64,000 nucleotides of DNA, taken from positions 1-64,000 of the forward strand of contig CAVWIV010000013.1 in the NCBI GenBank assembly GCA_963755155.1. Direction: 5' to 3'. This document shows, one piece after another, positions 44,507-52,619 of this stretch. Source of the DNA: PALSA-612 sp963755155. Its GTDB lineage: Bacteria > Actinomycetota > Thermoleophilia > Gaiellales > Gaiellaceae. Below the pieces are notes generated by a model, which was not told the DNA's origin, searched no databases, and saw only the letters and a list, made by a program, of their open reading frames with translations. The position numbers and the translations under genes were made by a program. Each line of letters starts with the position of its first letter. Position 1 is the first letter of the stretch.

Positions 44507-45054
44507 CGCTTCGTAGACCTCCAGACGGCAACCGCGTACGACACTCCGGCCGCGACGGCTAGACCGACGCCGACCCAGAAGATCGCAAGCGACCAGTCCG
44601 TGCCCGGCTCGGTAGCGATCACGAGCCCGATGCCCAGATAGAGGATCCAGGTGGCGAGCTTGCCGAGGAAGCTCACGGAGAACTCGTAGCCGCGGGGCAA
44701 TGCAAACCGCGTCCCCAGCATCAGCAGGAGATCGCGCCCGATGATGATGGCGAGCGCAGGCCACGGCAACCGGTCGTCGAGGAAGAGCATGACGACGGCG
44801 ACGTCGATCATGATCCGGTCCGCGAGCGGGTCGGCGTACTTCCCGAACTGCGACTCGACCCGAAGCCGCCGCGCGAGCCAGCCGTCCACCTGGTCGGTGA
44901 CTGCGGCGAGCGCGAAGACGACGGCTGCTGCCCAGCTCTGCCCGTCTTCGGCGCGCGCGAGCAGCACGACGAACACGGGCACGAGAGCGAAGCGCAGGAC
45001 CGTCAGCGCGTTCGGCAGCTGCGCGATCGGTGCGGGAACTGCGCGGGCGCCCAT
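44503..45054 (-). CDS. pgsA: CDP-alcohol phosphatidyltransferase, PgsA-like
   Basis: 183 residues, about five membrane helices. The CDP-alcohol transferase signature is complete in DQVDGWLARRLRVESQFGKY with ADPLADR following: D-x2-DG-x2-AR-x8-G-x3-D-x3-D. Opening LPNALTVLRFALVPVFV is typical of phosphatidylglycerophosphate synthases, though phosphatidylinositol-type enzymes look similar. ATG 45054 is six bases behind a TATCCT box. It is divergent from hutF. Confidence 0.88.
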   Translation of the reverse strand: MGARAVPAPIAQLPNALTVLRFALVPVFVVLLARAEDGQSWAAAVVFALAAVTDQVDGWLARRLRVESQFGKYADPLADRIMIDVAVVMLFLDDRLPWPALAIIIGRDLLLMLGTRFALPRGYEFSVSFLGKLATWILYLGIGLVIATEPGTDWSLAIFWVGVGLAVAAGVSYAVAVWRSTKR

Positions 45055-45112
45055 ACGACAAGGATAGTGGCGTCCTCCCACTTTCCCTCAAAGCCGCGAG
45101 AATCAGCGCGTG
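45052..45112. promoter_or_regulatory. Divergent leaderless promoters of pgsA and hutF
   Basis: Minus strand: TATCCT (45066 down to 45061), six bases, ATG at 45054. Plus strand: GAGAAT (45098-45103), six bases, GTG at 45110. The 55-base gap holds nothing else. Confidence 0.55.
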
Positions 45113-46117
45113 GCGCGCACGCTGACCTTGCCGGGCTTCGTCAACGCCCATTCGCACGGCTTCCAGCGGGCTCTGCGCGGGCGCGCGGCCGGCGCCGACT
45201 TCTGGGCCTGGCGCGACACGATGCTCGCCGAGGCGGCGCGCCAGACCCCGGAGACCGTGCGTGCGGCGTACGAAGGCATCTATCGCGAGCAGCTCGCCGC
45301 CGGCTACACGGCCGTAGGCGAGTTCCACTATCTCGGCCTGGCCGAAGCCCACGCCGCGGCGGAGGCTGCGCGCGCCGCCGGAATCGAGCTCGTTGTGCTC
45401 TATGCGGCGTACGGACGTGGCGGCCTCGAGCGCTTCCGCCAGGAGACGGTCTCGGGCTACCTGGAGGACATCGAGCAACTACTCGAGGCAGGGCTTCGCG
45501 TCGGGCTCGCCCCCCACTCCGTTCGGGCGTGCCCGCGCGACTGGCTCGTCGAGATCGCACGCTACGCGGCGACTACGGCGCTGCCGCTGCACGTCCACGC
45601 GTGCGAGCAACCCCGCGAGATCGACGAGTGCCTCGCTGAATACGGTCTGCGGCCGATCGAGCTGCTCGCAGAGACGGGCTGCCTGGGGCCGCGCACGACC
45701 GTCGTACACGCGACACACGCGGACGATCGCGAGCTCGACCTCGTCGCCGAGGCAGGGGCTCGCGTGTGCCTCTGTCCGACTACGGAGGCGGATCTCGGGG
45801 ACGGCTACGCGCCGGTCGGCCGCCTGCTCGCCCGCGGGATCTCGATGTGCATCGGGTCGGACTCGAACGTCCGTATCGACCCACTCGAGGAGCTGCGCGA
45901 GCTGTCCGGCATCGCGCGGCGTGAGGCGATGTCACGCGACGTGTTGAGTCCGGACGAGCTCCTCGCGGTCGGCAGCGCGGGCGGCGCTCGCGCCTTGGGC
46001 CTCGACGGCTGGCCGTCCGTTGACGTCGATCTCGATCACCCCGCGCTGCGCGGCGTGGCTCAGGGCGACGTCGAGGCCGCGCTCGTCGCGAGCTGCGGCG
46101 CCGACGTGTTCGCCTAG
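45110..46117 (+). CDS. hutF: Formimidoylglutamate deiminase-like amidohydrolase, N-terminally short
   Basis: 335-residue amidohydrolase with the HutF signature PGFVNAHSHGFQRALRG and DFWAWRD, metal ligands HSH, HVHACEQ, HATHADD and SDSNV. HutF hydrolyses N-formimino-glutamate in histidine breakdown. Family members run ~450 residues; here the protein begins directly at the barrel and the first beta-sandwich half is absent, with the downstream part also brief. The GTG lies six bases behind a -10 box, so the short N-terminus appears real. No other hut gene is in the window. Confidence 0.8.
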   Translation: MARTLTLPGFVNAHSHGFQRALRGRAAGADFWAWRDTMLAEAARQTPETVRAAYEGIYREQLAAGYTAVGEFHYLGLAEAHAAAEAARAAGIELVVLYAAYGRGGLERFRQETVSGYLEDIEQLLEAGLRVGLAPHSVRACPRDWLVEIARYAATTALPLHVHACEQPREIDECLAEYGLRPIELLAETGCLGPRTTVVHATHADDRELDLVAEAGARVCLCPTTEADLGDGYAPVGRLLARGISMCIGSDSNVRIDPLEELRELSGIARREAMSRDVLSPDELLAVGSAGGARALGLDGWPSVDVDLDHPALRGVAQGDVEAALVASCGADVFA

Positions 46118-47139
46118 CCGGTCAAGAACGCCCGGGCCTGCCTGAGCGCCTCGGTGACGGCCGCGGCGACGCGGTACGTCTTCGTCCAGTACGCCGTCCG
46201 GACGAGGTACGCCCGCTCGGCGGGCCGGCCGATGCGGCCGTAGGCGCCCTCGTAGCTCTCGTACGACCCGTACAGGCTCTTCGGCCGCCTGCGGGCGGCC
46301 TCGATCTGCGTGCCTTCGTGCCACTCGTTGTAGCTCGTGATCGTGATGCGATCGGGCCGCGCTGCGATCGCCGCGCGCCACATTTCGTCGTACGTCTTCC
46401 CGGCGCGCCGCGTGCGAACGCGGTGATCCGTCGTCGCGCGGTGCGCGTTGTATCCGGGCCCAACCGAGGGAGCGCACGCGAGCCCTGCGGCCCGCGCACG
46501 CGCGCAGAGCCCTGCGAAGGACGCGCCACGCGTGGCGAAGACGTCGTATGTGTAGACACCTGCGAAGCCTGCCGCCTTGGCGCGTGCGACGTCCGCCGTC
46601 TGCCCGTACACCTCGAGCCCGGGGAATCCGGACAAGAGCTCGGCCCAGGCCGCGGCGTCGAGGAGCTCGTCGAAGGGCCGGTAGACGTAGACGCGGCGGA
46701 TGCCCGCCTCCCGCAGATGGCCGAGATCGGCCTCGAGCACGTTCGCCGTGCGCAACCACTTTTCGTACGGCTCGACCTGCACGGCGACGGCGAGCTTCTG
46801 CGCCTCCGCCTCGCGCATGACGGCCGGGAGGCGGATGTCCTCGGGCGAGCCCCACCCCCACCACGAGCTCACGACCTCGTCGACGCCGGCGGCACGGATC
46901 TCCTTCATCTGCGCGCGAAGCGTCTTGCGATCGGCGCTCGAGTAGACGCCGCGAGCTGGGTAGTACGTCGAGGCGAGATCCTCCGGCGGCAGGTGCTGGC
47001 GCTGGTTCCAGTGGAGGTACTTGCCATCGACCTTCGGCGTTCCCCACCACGGGTAGAAGAAGATCGAGGTCTCCCCCGCTCCCGAGGCGACCGAGGGCGC
47101 GAGCAGGAGAGCTGCCGAGGCGATGACGACGAGCCGCAC
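46114..47139 (-). CDS. Secreted glycoside hydrolase family 99-like protein
   Basis: 341 residues with a signal peptide (MRLVVIASAALLLAPSVASG). The domain looks like GH99 endo-alpha-mannosidase: IFFYPWWGTPKVDGKYLHWN, YSSADRKTLRAQMKEI, VQVEPYEKW, GFAGVYTYDVF, SVGPGYNAHRA and the catalytic segment SYNEWHEGTQIE with its two Glu. GH99 enzymes cut internal alpha-1,2-mannosyl linkages in N-glycans or fungal mannan. The target here could be external mannan. It overlaps hutF tail to tail by four bases. Confidence 0.82.
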   Translation of the reverse strand: MRLVVIASAALLLAPSVASGAGETSIFFYPWWGTPKVDGKYLHWNQRQHLPPEDLASTYYPARGVYSSADRKTLRAQMKEIRAAGVDEVVSSWWGWGSPEDIRLPAVMREAEAQKLAVAVQVEPYEKWLRTANVLEADLGHLREAGIRRVYVYRPFDELLDAAAWAELLSGFPGLEVYGQTADVARAKAAGFAGVYTYDVFATRGASFAGLCARARAAGLACAPSVGPGYNAHRATTDHRVRTRRAGKTYDEMWRAAIAARPDRITITSYNEWHEGTQIEAARRRPKSLYGSYESYEGAYGRIGRPAERAYLVRTAYWTKTYRVAAAVTEALRQARAFLTG

Positions 47140-47177
47140 CCCTGCATTTTTCCAGGAATCGGCTCGGCGAATGTAAG

Positions 47178-47252
47178 TCGGGGCGGGCAGATTCGAACTG
47201 CCGACCTCTAGTCCCCCAGACTAGCGCGCTAACCAGGCTGCGCCACGCCCCG
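47178..47252 (-). tRNA. tRNA-Pro (anticodon GGG)
   Basis: Read on the minus strand: acceptor CGGGGCG/CGCCCCG, D-arm GCGCAGCCTGGTTAGCGC, anticodon stem CTAGT/ACTAG with loop CTGGGGG, and T-arm GGCAGTTCGAATCTGCC. Discriminator base A. CCA is not encoded, so a CCA-adding enzyme is needed; its gene fragment is at the right edge. A TATCGT box lies about eight bases upstream. Confidence 0.95.
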
Positions 47253-47282
47253 CTCGGCCAACGATAGCTACCCGGATACGAC

Positions 47283-47311
47283 GAGGGCGGCGGGATTGGC
47301 CCGCCGCCCTC
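47283..47311. terminator. Strong 12-bp hairpin between divergent tRNA-Pro and M23 gene
   Basis: GAGGGCGGCGGG (47283-47294) and CCCGCCGCCCTC (47300-47311) pair perfectly around a five-base loop; TCGTTC follows on the plus strand. It resembles the terminator at 12052. It lies upstream of both neighbouring genes, so a terminator function would only make sense for read-through from either side. Confidence 0.5.
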
Positions 47312-47389
47312 TCGTTCAAGCGGGTTTCCTTCAGGGTTTTCGAGGCCTCCGCTAAAACGATCGCCGCCGCCTGCCGACAGAACGACTGG

Positions 47390-48250
47390 ATGCGTGTTCT
47401 CGTGGCGATCTGCACGTTCTGCGCGTCGGCAGCGCTCTTCCCGGCGCCGGCGTCCCCCGCGGCCGTGGGCGACGCCGACACCGCGGCACTCCAGGTCGCG
47501 CTGCGGGCTGCCGGTTCCTACCTGGGCACGATCGACGGCCTGCGCGGCCCGGACACAGAGGAGGCACTGGTCTCCTTCCAGGAGCGAGTGGGCCTCATGC
47601 CGGATGGCATCGCGGGACCGCGTACGCGGCGGGCCCTCGGCGAGCTCGGCGCGCCCGACCTCGGATCGCGGCCGCTCACCATCGGCGTACGCGGCTGGGA
47701 CGTCGCCGAGCTCCAGTTCAAGCTCGCCTGGCACGGCTTTCCGTCGGGGCCGTTCGACGGAGCGTTCGGGCCGCGCCTGCAGGCTGCCGTACAGCGGTTC
47801 CAGCGCTTCGCAAACATCCCGAGCATCGGCGTCGCCGGCTCGCGGACGATGGCGGCGCTCGCACGGCCGCTGCCGACGAGCCCCCTTGATGTCAGCGCGC
47901 CGGTCGCGGCGCCGGTGGGAGACGGCTTCGGGCCTCGAGGCGGCGCGTTCCATGCCGGCGTCGACTTCGTCGCCCCGGCCGGCGCGCCCGTCGTGTCAGC
48001 ACGTGCCGGGCGCGTCGTATGGGCGGCCGCGCTCGGAAGCTTCGGCAACACGGTGGTCGTCCGGCACGGTCGAGGTGTGCGGACACTTTATGCCCACCTG
48101 TCGCGGATCGACGTCGGTCTCCTCGACCGCGTGTCGACAGGCACGGGTCTCGGCCTCGTCGGCTCGACCGGGCGCTCGACCGGTCCGCATCTCCACTTCG
48201 AGGTGCGCGTGCGCGGCGCGGCCGTCGACCCGCTCGGCGCCCTCGACTAA
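47390..48250 (+). CDS. Secreted M23 (LytM) peptidase with two peptidoglycan-binding domains
   Basis: 286 residues: signal peptide (to about residue 25), two PG_binding_1 domains (~28-85 with GTIDGLRGPDTEEALVSFQ and ~95-155 with GPFDGAFGPRLQAAVQRFQ), then an M23 domain with FHAGVDF, LYAHLS and GPHLHFEVR supplying the zinc ligands. It should cut wall peptide cross-links outside the membrane. The ATG has no clear ribosome site. It ends 16 bases before the dispersed repeat copy 2. Confidence 0.93.
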   Translation: MRVLVAICTFCASAALFPAPASPAAVGDADTAALQVALRAAGSYLGTIDGLRGPDTEEALVSFQERVGLMPDGIAGPRTRRALGELGAPDLGSRPLTIGVRGWDVAELQFKLAWHGFPSGPFDGAFGPRLQAAVQRFQRFANIPSIGVAGSRTMAALARPLPTSPLDVSAPVAAPVGDGFGPRGGAFHAGVDFVAPAGAPVVSARAGRVVWAAALGSFGNTVVVRHGRGVRTLYAHLSRIDVGLLDRVSTGTGLGLVGSTGRSTGPHLHFEVRVRGAAVDPLGALD

Positions 48251-48266
48251 CACTCTCCTTACAAGG

Positions 48267-48307
48267 TCTGAACTGAGGTGTGCCAGTTCTGCGCCAATGC
48301 ATCCACA
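48267..48307 (+). repeat. Dispersed repeat, copy 2
   Basis: Matches 7743-7784 with one gap and five mismatches. Like copy 1 it lies directly downstream of a plus-strand gene stop. The remaining gap to the XRE gene is featureless. Confidence 0.7.
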
Positions 48308-48328
48308 CAGGCGGGCGGACGGGCCGGG

Positions 48329-48625
48329 CTAGCCGAGGCGCTTGTAGAGGCGGTCGACGAGGTCGGGCATCCGCTCGAGGCGCTCGGTGATCACGCGCAC
48401 GCGGTACTCGAGAAAGTGCTCGGGCTCGACACCGAGAGCCTGCGCCAGCCGCGCGAGTATGTCGTTCGAGGGGACGGGCCGGTTACCGTGCATGATGTGG
48501 TTGAGATAGCCGGCGGACAGGCCAGTCTTCGCGGCAAGGCCTCGGAACGTCACGCCCGTCTCGGCCATGAGCCTGATCGCCGTCTCGCCGAAGGGCCGCT
48601 CGCTGAACCGCCGCCTCTTGGCCAC
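48329..48625 (-). CDS. XRE-family helix-turn-helix regulator
   Basis: 98 residues. The HTH covers TGVTFRGLAAKTGLSAGYLNHI (two helices with the recognition helix at SAGYLNHIMHG), then ILARLAQALGVEPEHF and a short C-terminal helix with RVRVITERLERMPDLVDRLY. GTG shares one base with the proS stop (TAGTG), so it is the last gene of the long minus-strand block. Target genes unknown. Confidence 0.85.
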   Translation of the reverse strand: MAKRRRFSERPFGETAIRLMAETGVTFRGLAAKTGLSAGYLNHIMHGNRPVPSNDILARLAQALGVEPEHFLEYRVRVITERLERMPDLVDRLYKRLG

Positions 48626-50277
48626 TAGACCTCCACCTCGTCGAGCTTCACGCGCCTCTCCTCGCCAGTCTGACGCACGAGCATGTCGACCGCGCCATCC
48701 TCGAGCGTCTTCTTGCCCACGGTGATGCGGTAGGGGCAGCCGATGAGGTCGGCGTCGGCGAACTTCTCGCCGGCGCGGAGCTCGCGGTCGTCGAGCAGGA
48801 CGGCCGCGCCGGCCGTCTCGAGCCGCTGCGCGAGCGACTCGGCCTGCTCCTCGAGGCCGGGGAGGGCCACGAGGTGCACGTCGTAGGGCGCGATCGAGGG
48901 CGGCCAGGCAGCGATCCCGCGCTCATCGTGGTTCTGCTCGATCACCGCCGCGATTATGCGGCCTGGGCCGATGCCGTAACTTCCGCCGAGGAGGGGTTTC
49001 TCGCGCCCGTCCTCGTCGAGGAAGGTCGCGTCGAGGCCGGAGCTGTACTTGTCGCCGAAGTTGAAGATGTGGCCGACCTCGATCGCGGTCTGGAACTGGA
49101 GAGCCCCGCCGCACTCGGGACAGCGGTCGCCCTCGAGCGGCTCGCGGATGTCGGCGAAGCGCGGCTCGTAGTCGCGGCCGGCCTGCACGCCGCGCAGGTG
49201 GAAGCCGTCGCGGTTCGCGCCGGTGACGAACTCGCCCTCCCGGAGCGTCTCGTCGGCGATCACGTCGCCGTTGAACCCGACCGGGCCGAGCGAGCCTCCG
49301 GAGGCGCCGAACGCTGCCCGAACGTCCTCCTCGGTCGACGGCAGCGAGCCGATCTTCAGCGCCGAGAGGAGCTTCGACTCGGAGAGCCGGTCATCACCAC
49401 GCAGGAGGGCGAGCACGACCGTTCCGTCCTCGGTCGTCACCGGCATCGCCTTCGTCGTGGCCGCCACGTCGATGCCGAGGAACGCCCCGAGCGCCTCGCA
49501 TGTGACGACGCCGGGCGTCTCGACCTCCTCCGGCTTGCCGAGGACCTGCGGGAGCTCGGGGGCGCGAGGGATGCCCTTTGCGATCTCCGCGTCGGCCGCG
49601 TAGTCGCCGCGCTCGCAGCGAACGAGCGTGTTCTCGCCCGACCCCGAGGGAGCGAGGTAGTCGATCGTCAGCTCGCCGCCCATGACCCCGCTCTCCGCCT
49701 TGACCGCGTGCGCTTCCACGCCGCACCGGTCGAAGATCCGTACGTAGGCATCGTGGTTTCGCCAGAAGCTCGCCTCGGAGCTGTCCTGGTCGCGATCGAA
49801 CGAGTACGCGTCCTTCATGATGAACTCGCGTACACGGAGGAGCCCGCCGCGCGGGCGCGGCTCGTCGCGGTCCTTCACGGAGAAGTGGTACCAGAGCTGC
49901 GGCAGCTCCTTGTACGAGCGAATCTCACGCGCATGGAACGTGAACGTCTCCTCGTGCGTGAATGGCAGGAGGAAGCGCCGGCCGTTGCGGTCGGTCACGT
50001 GGAAGATCTCGGGGATCTTGTCGCGGCCGGTGGCCTCCCAGAGCTCGATCGGCGTCAGCAGCGGGCAGAGGAACTCCTGAGCGCCGATCGCGTCCATCTC
50101 GTCGCGGATGATCTGCTCGACCTTGCGATGGATCCGCCAGCCGAGCGGAAGGTAGCTCCATAGCCCTGCGCTCACCTGGCGAATGAAGCCACCGCGCACG
50201 AGCAGCTTGTGGCTCGCCGCCTCGGCGTCGGCCGGGTCATCGCGCAGGGTAGGCAGGAAGAGCTGTGACGCCCTCAT
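48625..50277 (-). CDS. proS: Prolyl-tRNA synthetase (bacterial type)
   Basis: 550-residue class II synthetase. Motif 1 region AGLWSYLPLGWRIHRKVEQII, motif 2 with PFTHEETFTFHAREI and RPRGGLLRVREFIMKDAYSFD, the editing INS domain (~225-380) and motif 3 GGSYGIGPGR, then the anticodon-binding domain (DVHLVALPG ... DDRELRAGEKFADADLIG). It charges the tRNA-Pro at 47178. CPECG may be a zinc site. Confidence 0.97.
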   Translation of the reverse strand: MRASQLFLPTLRDDPADAEAASHKLLVRGGFIRQVSAGLWSYLPLGWRIHRKVEQIIRDEMDAIGAQEFLCPLLTPIELWEATGRDKIPEIFHVTDRNGRRFLLPFTHEETFTFHAREIRSYKELPQLWYHFSVKDRDEPRPRGGLLRVREFIMKDAYSFDRDQDSSEASFWRNHDAYVRIFDRCGVEAHAVKAESGVMGGELTIDYLAPSGSGENTLVRCERGDYAADAEIAKGIPRAPELPQVLGKPEEVETPGVVTCEALGAFLGIDVAATTKAMPVTTEDGTVVLALLRGDDRLSESKLLSALKIGSLPSTEEDVRAAFGASGGSLGPVGFNGDVIADETLREGEFVTGANRDGFHLRGVQAGRDYEPRFADIREPLEGDRCPECGGALQFQTAIEVGHIFNFGDKYSSGLDATFLDEDGREKPLLGGSYGIGPGRIIAAVIEQNHDERGIAAWPPSIAPYDVHLVALPGLEEQAESLAQRLETAGAAVLLDDRELRAGEKFADADLIGCPYRITVGKKTLEDGAVDMLVRQTGEERRVKLDEVEV

Positions 50278-50286
50278 CCGGGCAGG

Positions 50287-51420
50287 TTAGTCCAGCGGGA
50301 TCATCGACGCTTCGGCCATGGCGAGCGCCGCCGGCTTCGCCATCTTCAAGCGTTTCGGCCGCTGCATGCCGCCCGCGATCCACGCGTCGATCTCGCCGAA
50401 CAGCTCGTCTACGAGCACGTCCGACGGCACTTTCTTCAGCACACGGCCGTGCGCATACACGAAGCCGACATCGCGGCCGCCGGCGATGCCGAAGTCGGCA
50501 TCCCCCGCCTCGCCGGGCCCGTTGACGGCGCAGCCGAGCACGGCGACCTCGAACGCCTCCGCATAGCCATCCAGGCGCTCTTCGACCTTCTCCGCGAGCT
50601 GCTCGACGCCGACGTTGTCGCGGCCGCACGAAGGGCAGGCGATGAGTATCGGGCCTCGCTCGCGCAGGCCGAGGGACTTGAGGATCTCCCAGGCGACCTT
50701 GACCTCCTCCACGGGATCCGCCGTGAGCGAGACGCGCATCGTGTCGCCGATCCCATCCGCGAGCAGCGCGCCCATGCCTACGGCGCTCTTGATGCTGCCC
50801 GCGAACGGCGTCCCCGCCTCGGTGACGCCGAGATGGAGCGGGTACGGAACCTTCGCCGAGAGCATCCGGTACGCGCGGATCATCGTCGGCACGTGGCTCG
50901 ACTTCACCGAGATCTTGAAGTCGCGGTAGTCGAGCGCCTCGAGCAGCCGCACCTCCTCGAGCGCCGCCTCGACGAGCGCCTCGGCCTGGTCCTCCTGGGC
51001 GAGAGCAGTCAAGTGTTTCGGCAAGGAACCCGAGTTCGCGCCGATGCGCATCGGGATTCCCGCTCGCTGCGCGGCCTTCACCACGAGCTCGACCTTGTCG
51101 GGGCCGCCGATGTTGCCGGGGTTGATGCGTACGGCGGCGACGCCGCCTGCTATGGCCTTCAGGGCAAGCGAGGCGTTGAAGTGGATGTCCGCGATGACCG
51201 GGAGTGGCGACAGGCGGACGATCTTCGGCAGCGCGTCGGCGTCCTCGGTCTTGGGGACAGCCACGCGCACGACCTCGCAGCCCGCCGACGCGAGGGCCGC
51301 GATCTGCGCCGTCGTCGCCTCGACGTCGTGCGTCTTCGTCAGCGTCATCGACTGCACGACGACGGGCGCACCTGCGCCGATCGCGACGCCGCCGACCGAG
51401 ATCTGGCGCTCGCTGGCCAT
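50287..51420 (-). CDS. ispG: 4-hydroxy-3-methylbut-2-en-1-yl diphosphate synthase
   Basis: 377-residue GcpE, the 4Fe-4S enzyme of the MEP isoprenoid pathway. TIM-barrel part VQSMTLTKTHDVEATTAQI and NPGNIGGPDKV; cluster cysteines in CPSCGR and LGCAVNGPGEA. Its start shares a base with the rseP stop. Together with dxr it supplies precursors to uppS and miaA. Confidence 0.97.
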   Translation of the reverse strand: MASERQISVGGVAIGAGAPVVVQSMTLTKTHDVEATTAQIAALASAGCEVVRVAVPKTEDADALPKIVRLSPLPVIADIHFNASLALKAIAGGVAAVRINPGNIGGPDKVELVVKAAQRAGIPMRIGANSGSLPKHLTALAQEDQAEALVEAALEEVRLLEALDYRDFKISVKSSHVPTMIRAYRMLSAKVPYPLHLGVTEAGTPFAGSIKSAVGMGALLADGIGDTMRVSLTADPVEEVKVAWEILKSLGLRERGPILIACPSCGRDNVGVEQLAEKVEERLDGYAEAFEVAVLGCAVNGPGEAGDADFGIAGGRDVGFVYAHGRVLKKVPSDVLVDELFGEIDAWIAGGMQRPKRLKMAKPAALAMAEASMIPLD

Positions 51421-52619
51421 CAGCCTCCCTCTCGACCTCCCAGATCATTGCTGAGGCCGATGAAGAAGAGCAGCAGCACGACCGCGATGCCCACCGCCGA
51501 GACACGCTCGTAGATCTCGCGCCGAATCGCCTGGCCGCGCACCTTCTCCGCAACGGCGAACACGATGTGACCTCCGTCGAGAGGCAGCAGCGGCAGGAGA
51601 TTAAGCAGGCCGAGCGAGAGGCTGATGAACGCGAGCACGGCGAGGTACGACTCCCAGCCCCGGTCAACCGCCGACGACGACTCGTCAACGATGCCGATCG
51701 GGCTCGCGATTTGCTCGCGTCCCTCCTTGTGGATGATGTTGGCCAGCGACTTCCCGATCTCGCCGGTCAGCCGCACCGTGAGCAGTACCGACTCCTGCCA
51801 CGACTCGACGAACCCGAACGGCTCCCCGCCCAGCACGAAGCCCAGGCGGTACACGTCGTCATCGAGCTTCGCGCGCACGGGACCGAGCAGCACGCGCTCG
51901 CCGTCACGCAGGACGAGGAGGATCAATGCGCCTCCCTCCGAGCCGGAGATGCGCTCGGTGATCTGTGAGGGTGTGACCCGGGCGCCGTCGATCTCGAGGA
52001 TCCTGTCCCCCGGCAGCAGACCCACCTCCTGCGCCGGACGGCCGTCGATGACGTCCGCCACCACGGTCGTCGGCTTACCGCCCGCGGACATGAGCACGAT
52101 CGCAAAGATCACGACCGCGAAGGCGAGGTTCGTGGCGGGACCGGCGGCGATGGCGACGATCCGCTTCCAGATGGGCTGCCGCCAGTACGCGTCGTGGGAC
52201 AGGCTGTCTCCGATGTGGCGCACTCCGCGCCGCGTGCCGTTCGAGGAGTCGTCGCCCGCAGCCGTGGAGAAGGCTTCCAGCTCGACTCTCGCCTGGTCGA
52301 AGTCGTCCGCCGCCAGCGAGCGCTTCAGCCGTTCCGCCGGGCCGACTAGCTCCGGCGCGTCGCGGATCGCGCCGCCGAAGAACGCGTCCACGTCGGACGC
52401 CTGAGGCCGGGTCATGCCGGGGATCGTCACGTAGCCGCCGAGAGGGACGGCACGGAACGCGTAGTCGATGTCGTTCCGCCGCACCTTCGCGAGCGGCGGC
52501 CCGAAGCCGATCGAGAAGCCGCGCGGCCTCATGCCGACCGCGAGCGCGGCGCCGAAGTGCCCGACCTCGTGGATGAAGATCAAGAGCGCCAACCCCAGGA
52601 TCGCAACGAAGATGCTCAT
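51420..52619 (-). CDS. rseP: Site-2 protease RseP/RasP family
   Basis: 399-residue intramembrane zinc protease. Active-site HEVGH in the first membrane helix (GLALLIFIHEVGHFGAAL), one PDZ domain (~195-260: GLLPGDRILEIDGARV) and the second active-site motif NLLPLLPLDGGH. It cleaves anti-sigma factors or signal peptide remnants. Sits between dxr and ispG as in many genomes; ATGA overlap with dxr. Confidence 0.95.
   Translation of the reverse strand: MSIFVAILGLALLIFIHEVGHFGAALAVGMRPRGFSIGFGPPLAKVRRNDIDYAFRAVPLGGYVTIPGMTRPQASDVDAFFGGAIRDAPELVGPAERLKRSLAADDFDQARVELEAFSTAAGDDSSNGTRRGVRHIGDSLSHDAYWRQPIWKRIVAIAAGPATNLAFAVVIFAIVLMSAGGKPTTVVADVIDGRPAQEVGLLPGDRILEIDGARVTPSQITERISGSEGGALILLVLRDGERVLLGPVRAKLDDDVYRLGFVLGGEPFGFVESWQESVLLTVRLTGEIGKSLANIIHKEGREQIASPIGIVDESSSAVDRGWESYLAVLAFISLSLGLLNLLPLLPLDGGHIVFAVAEKVRGQAIRREIYERVSAVGIAVVLLLFFIGLSNDLGGREGG

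Noticed and set aside
44507..45478. N-terminal extension of the nucleotidyltransferase gene
   Set aside because: It lies opposite hutF and over pgsA; MKAIVMAGGEGTRLRP at 44506 is the true family start, with an ATGA overlap.
45932..47953. Minus-strand open frame of 673 codons across hutF, the GH99 gene and tRNA-Pro
   Set aside because: It crosses a tRNA gene and is out of frame with the GH99 protein.
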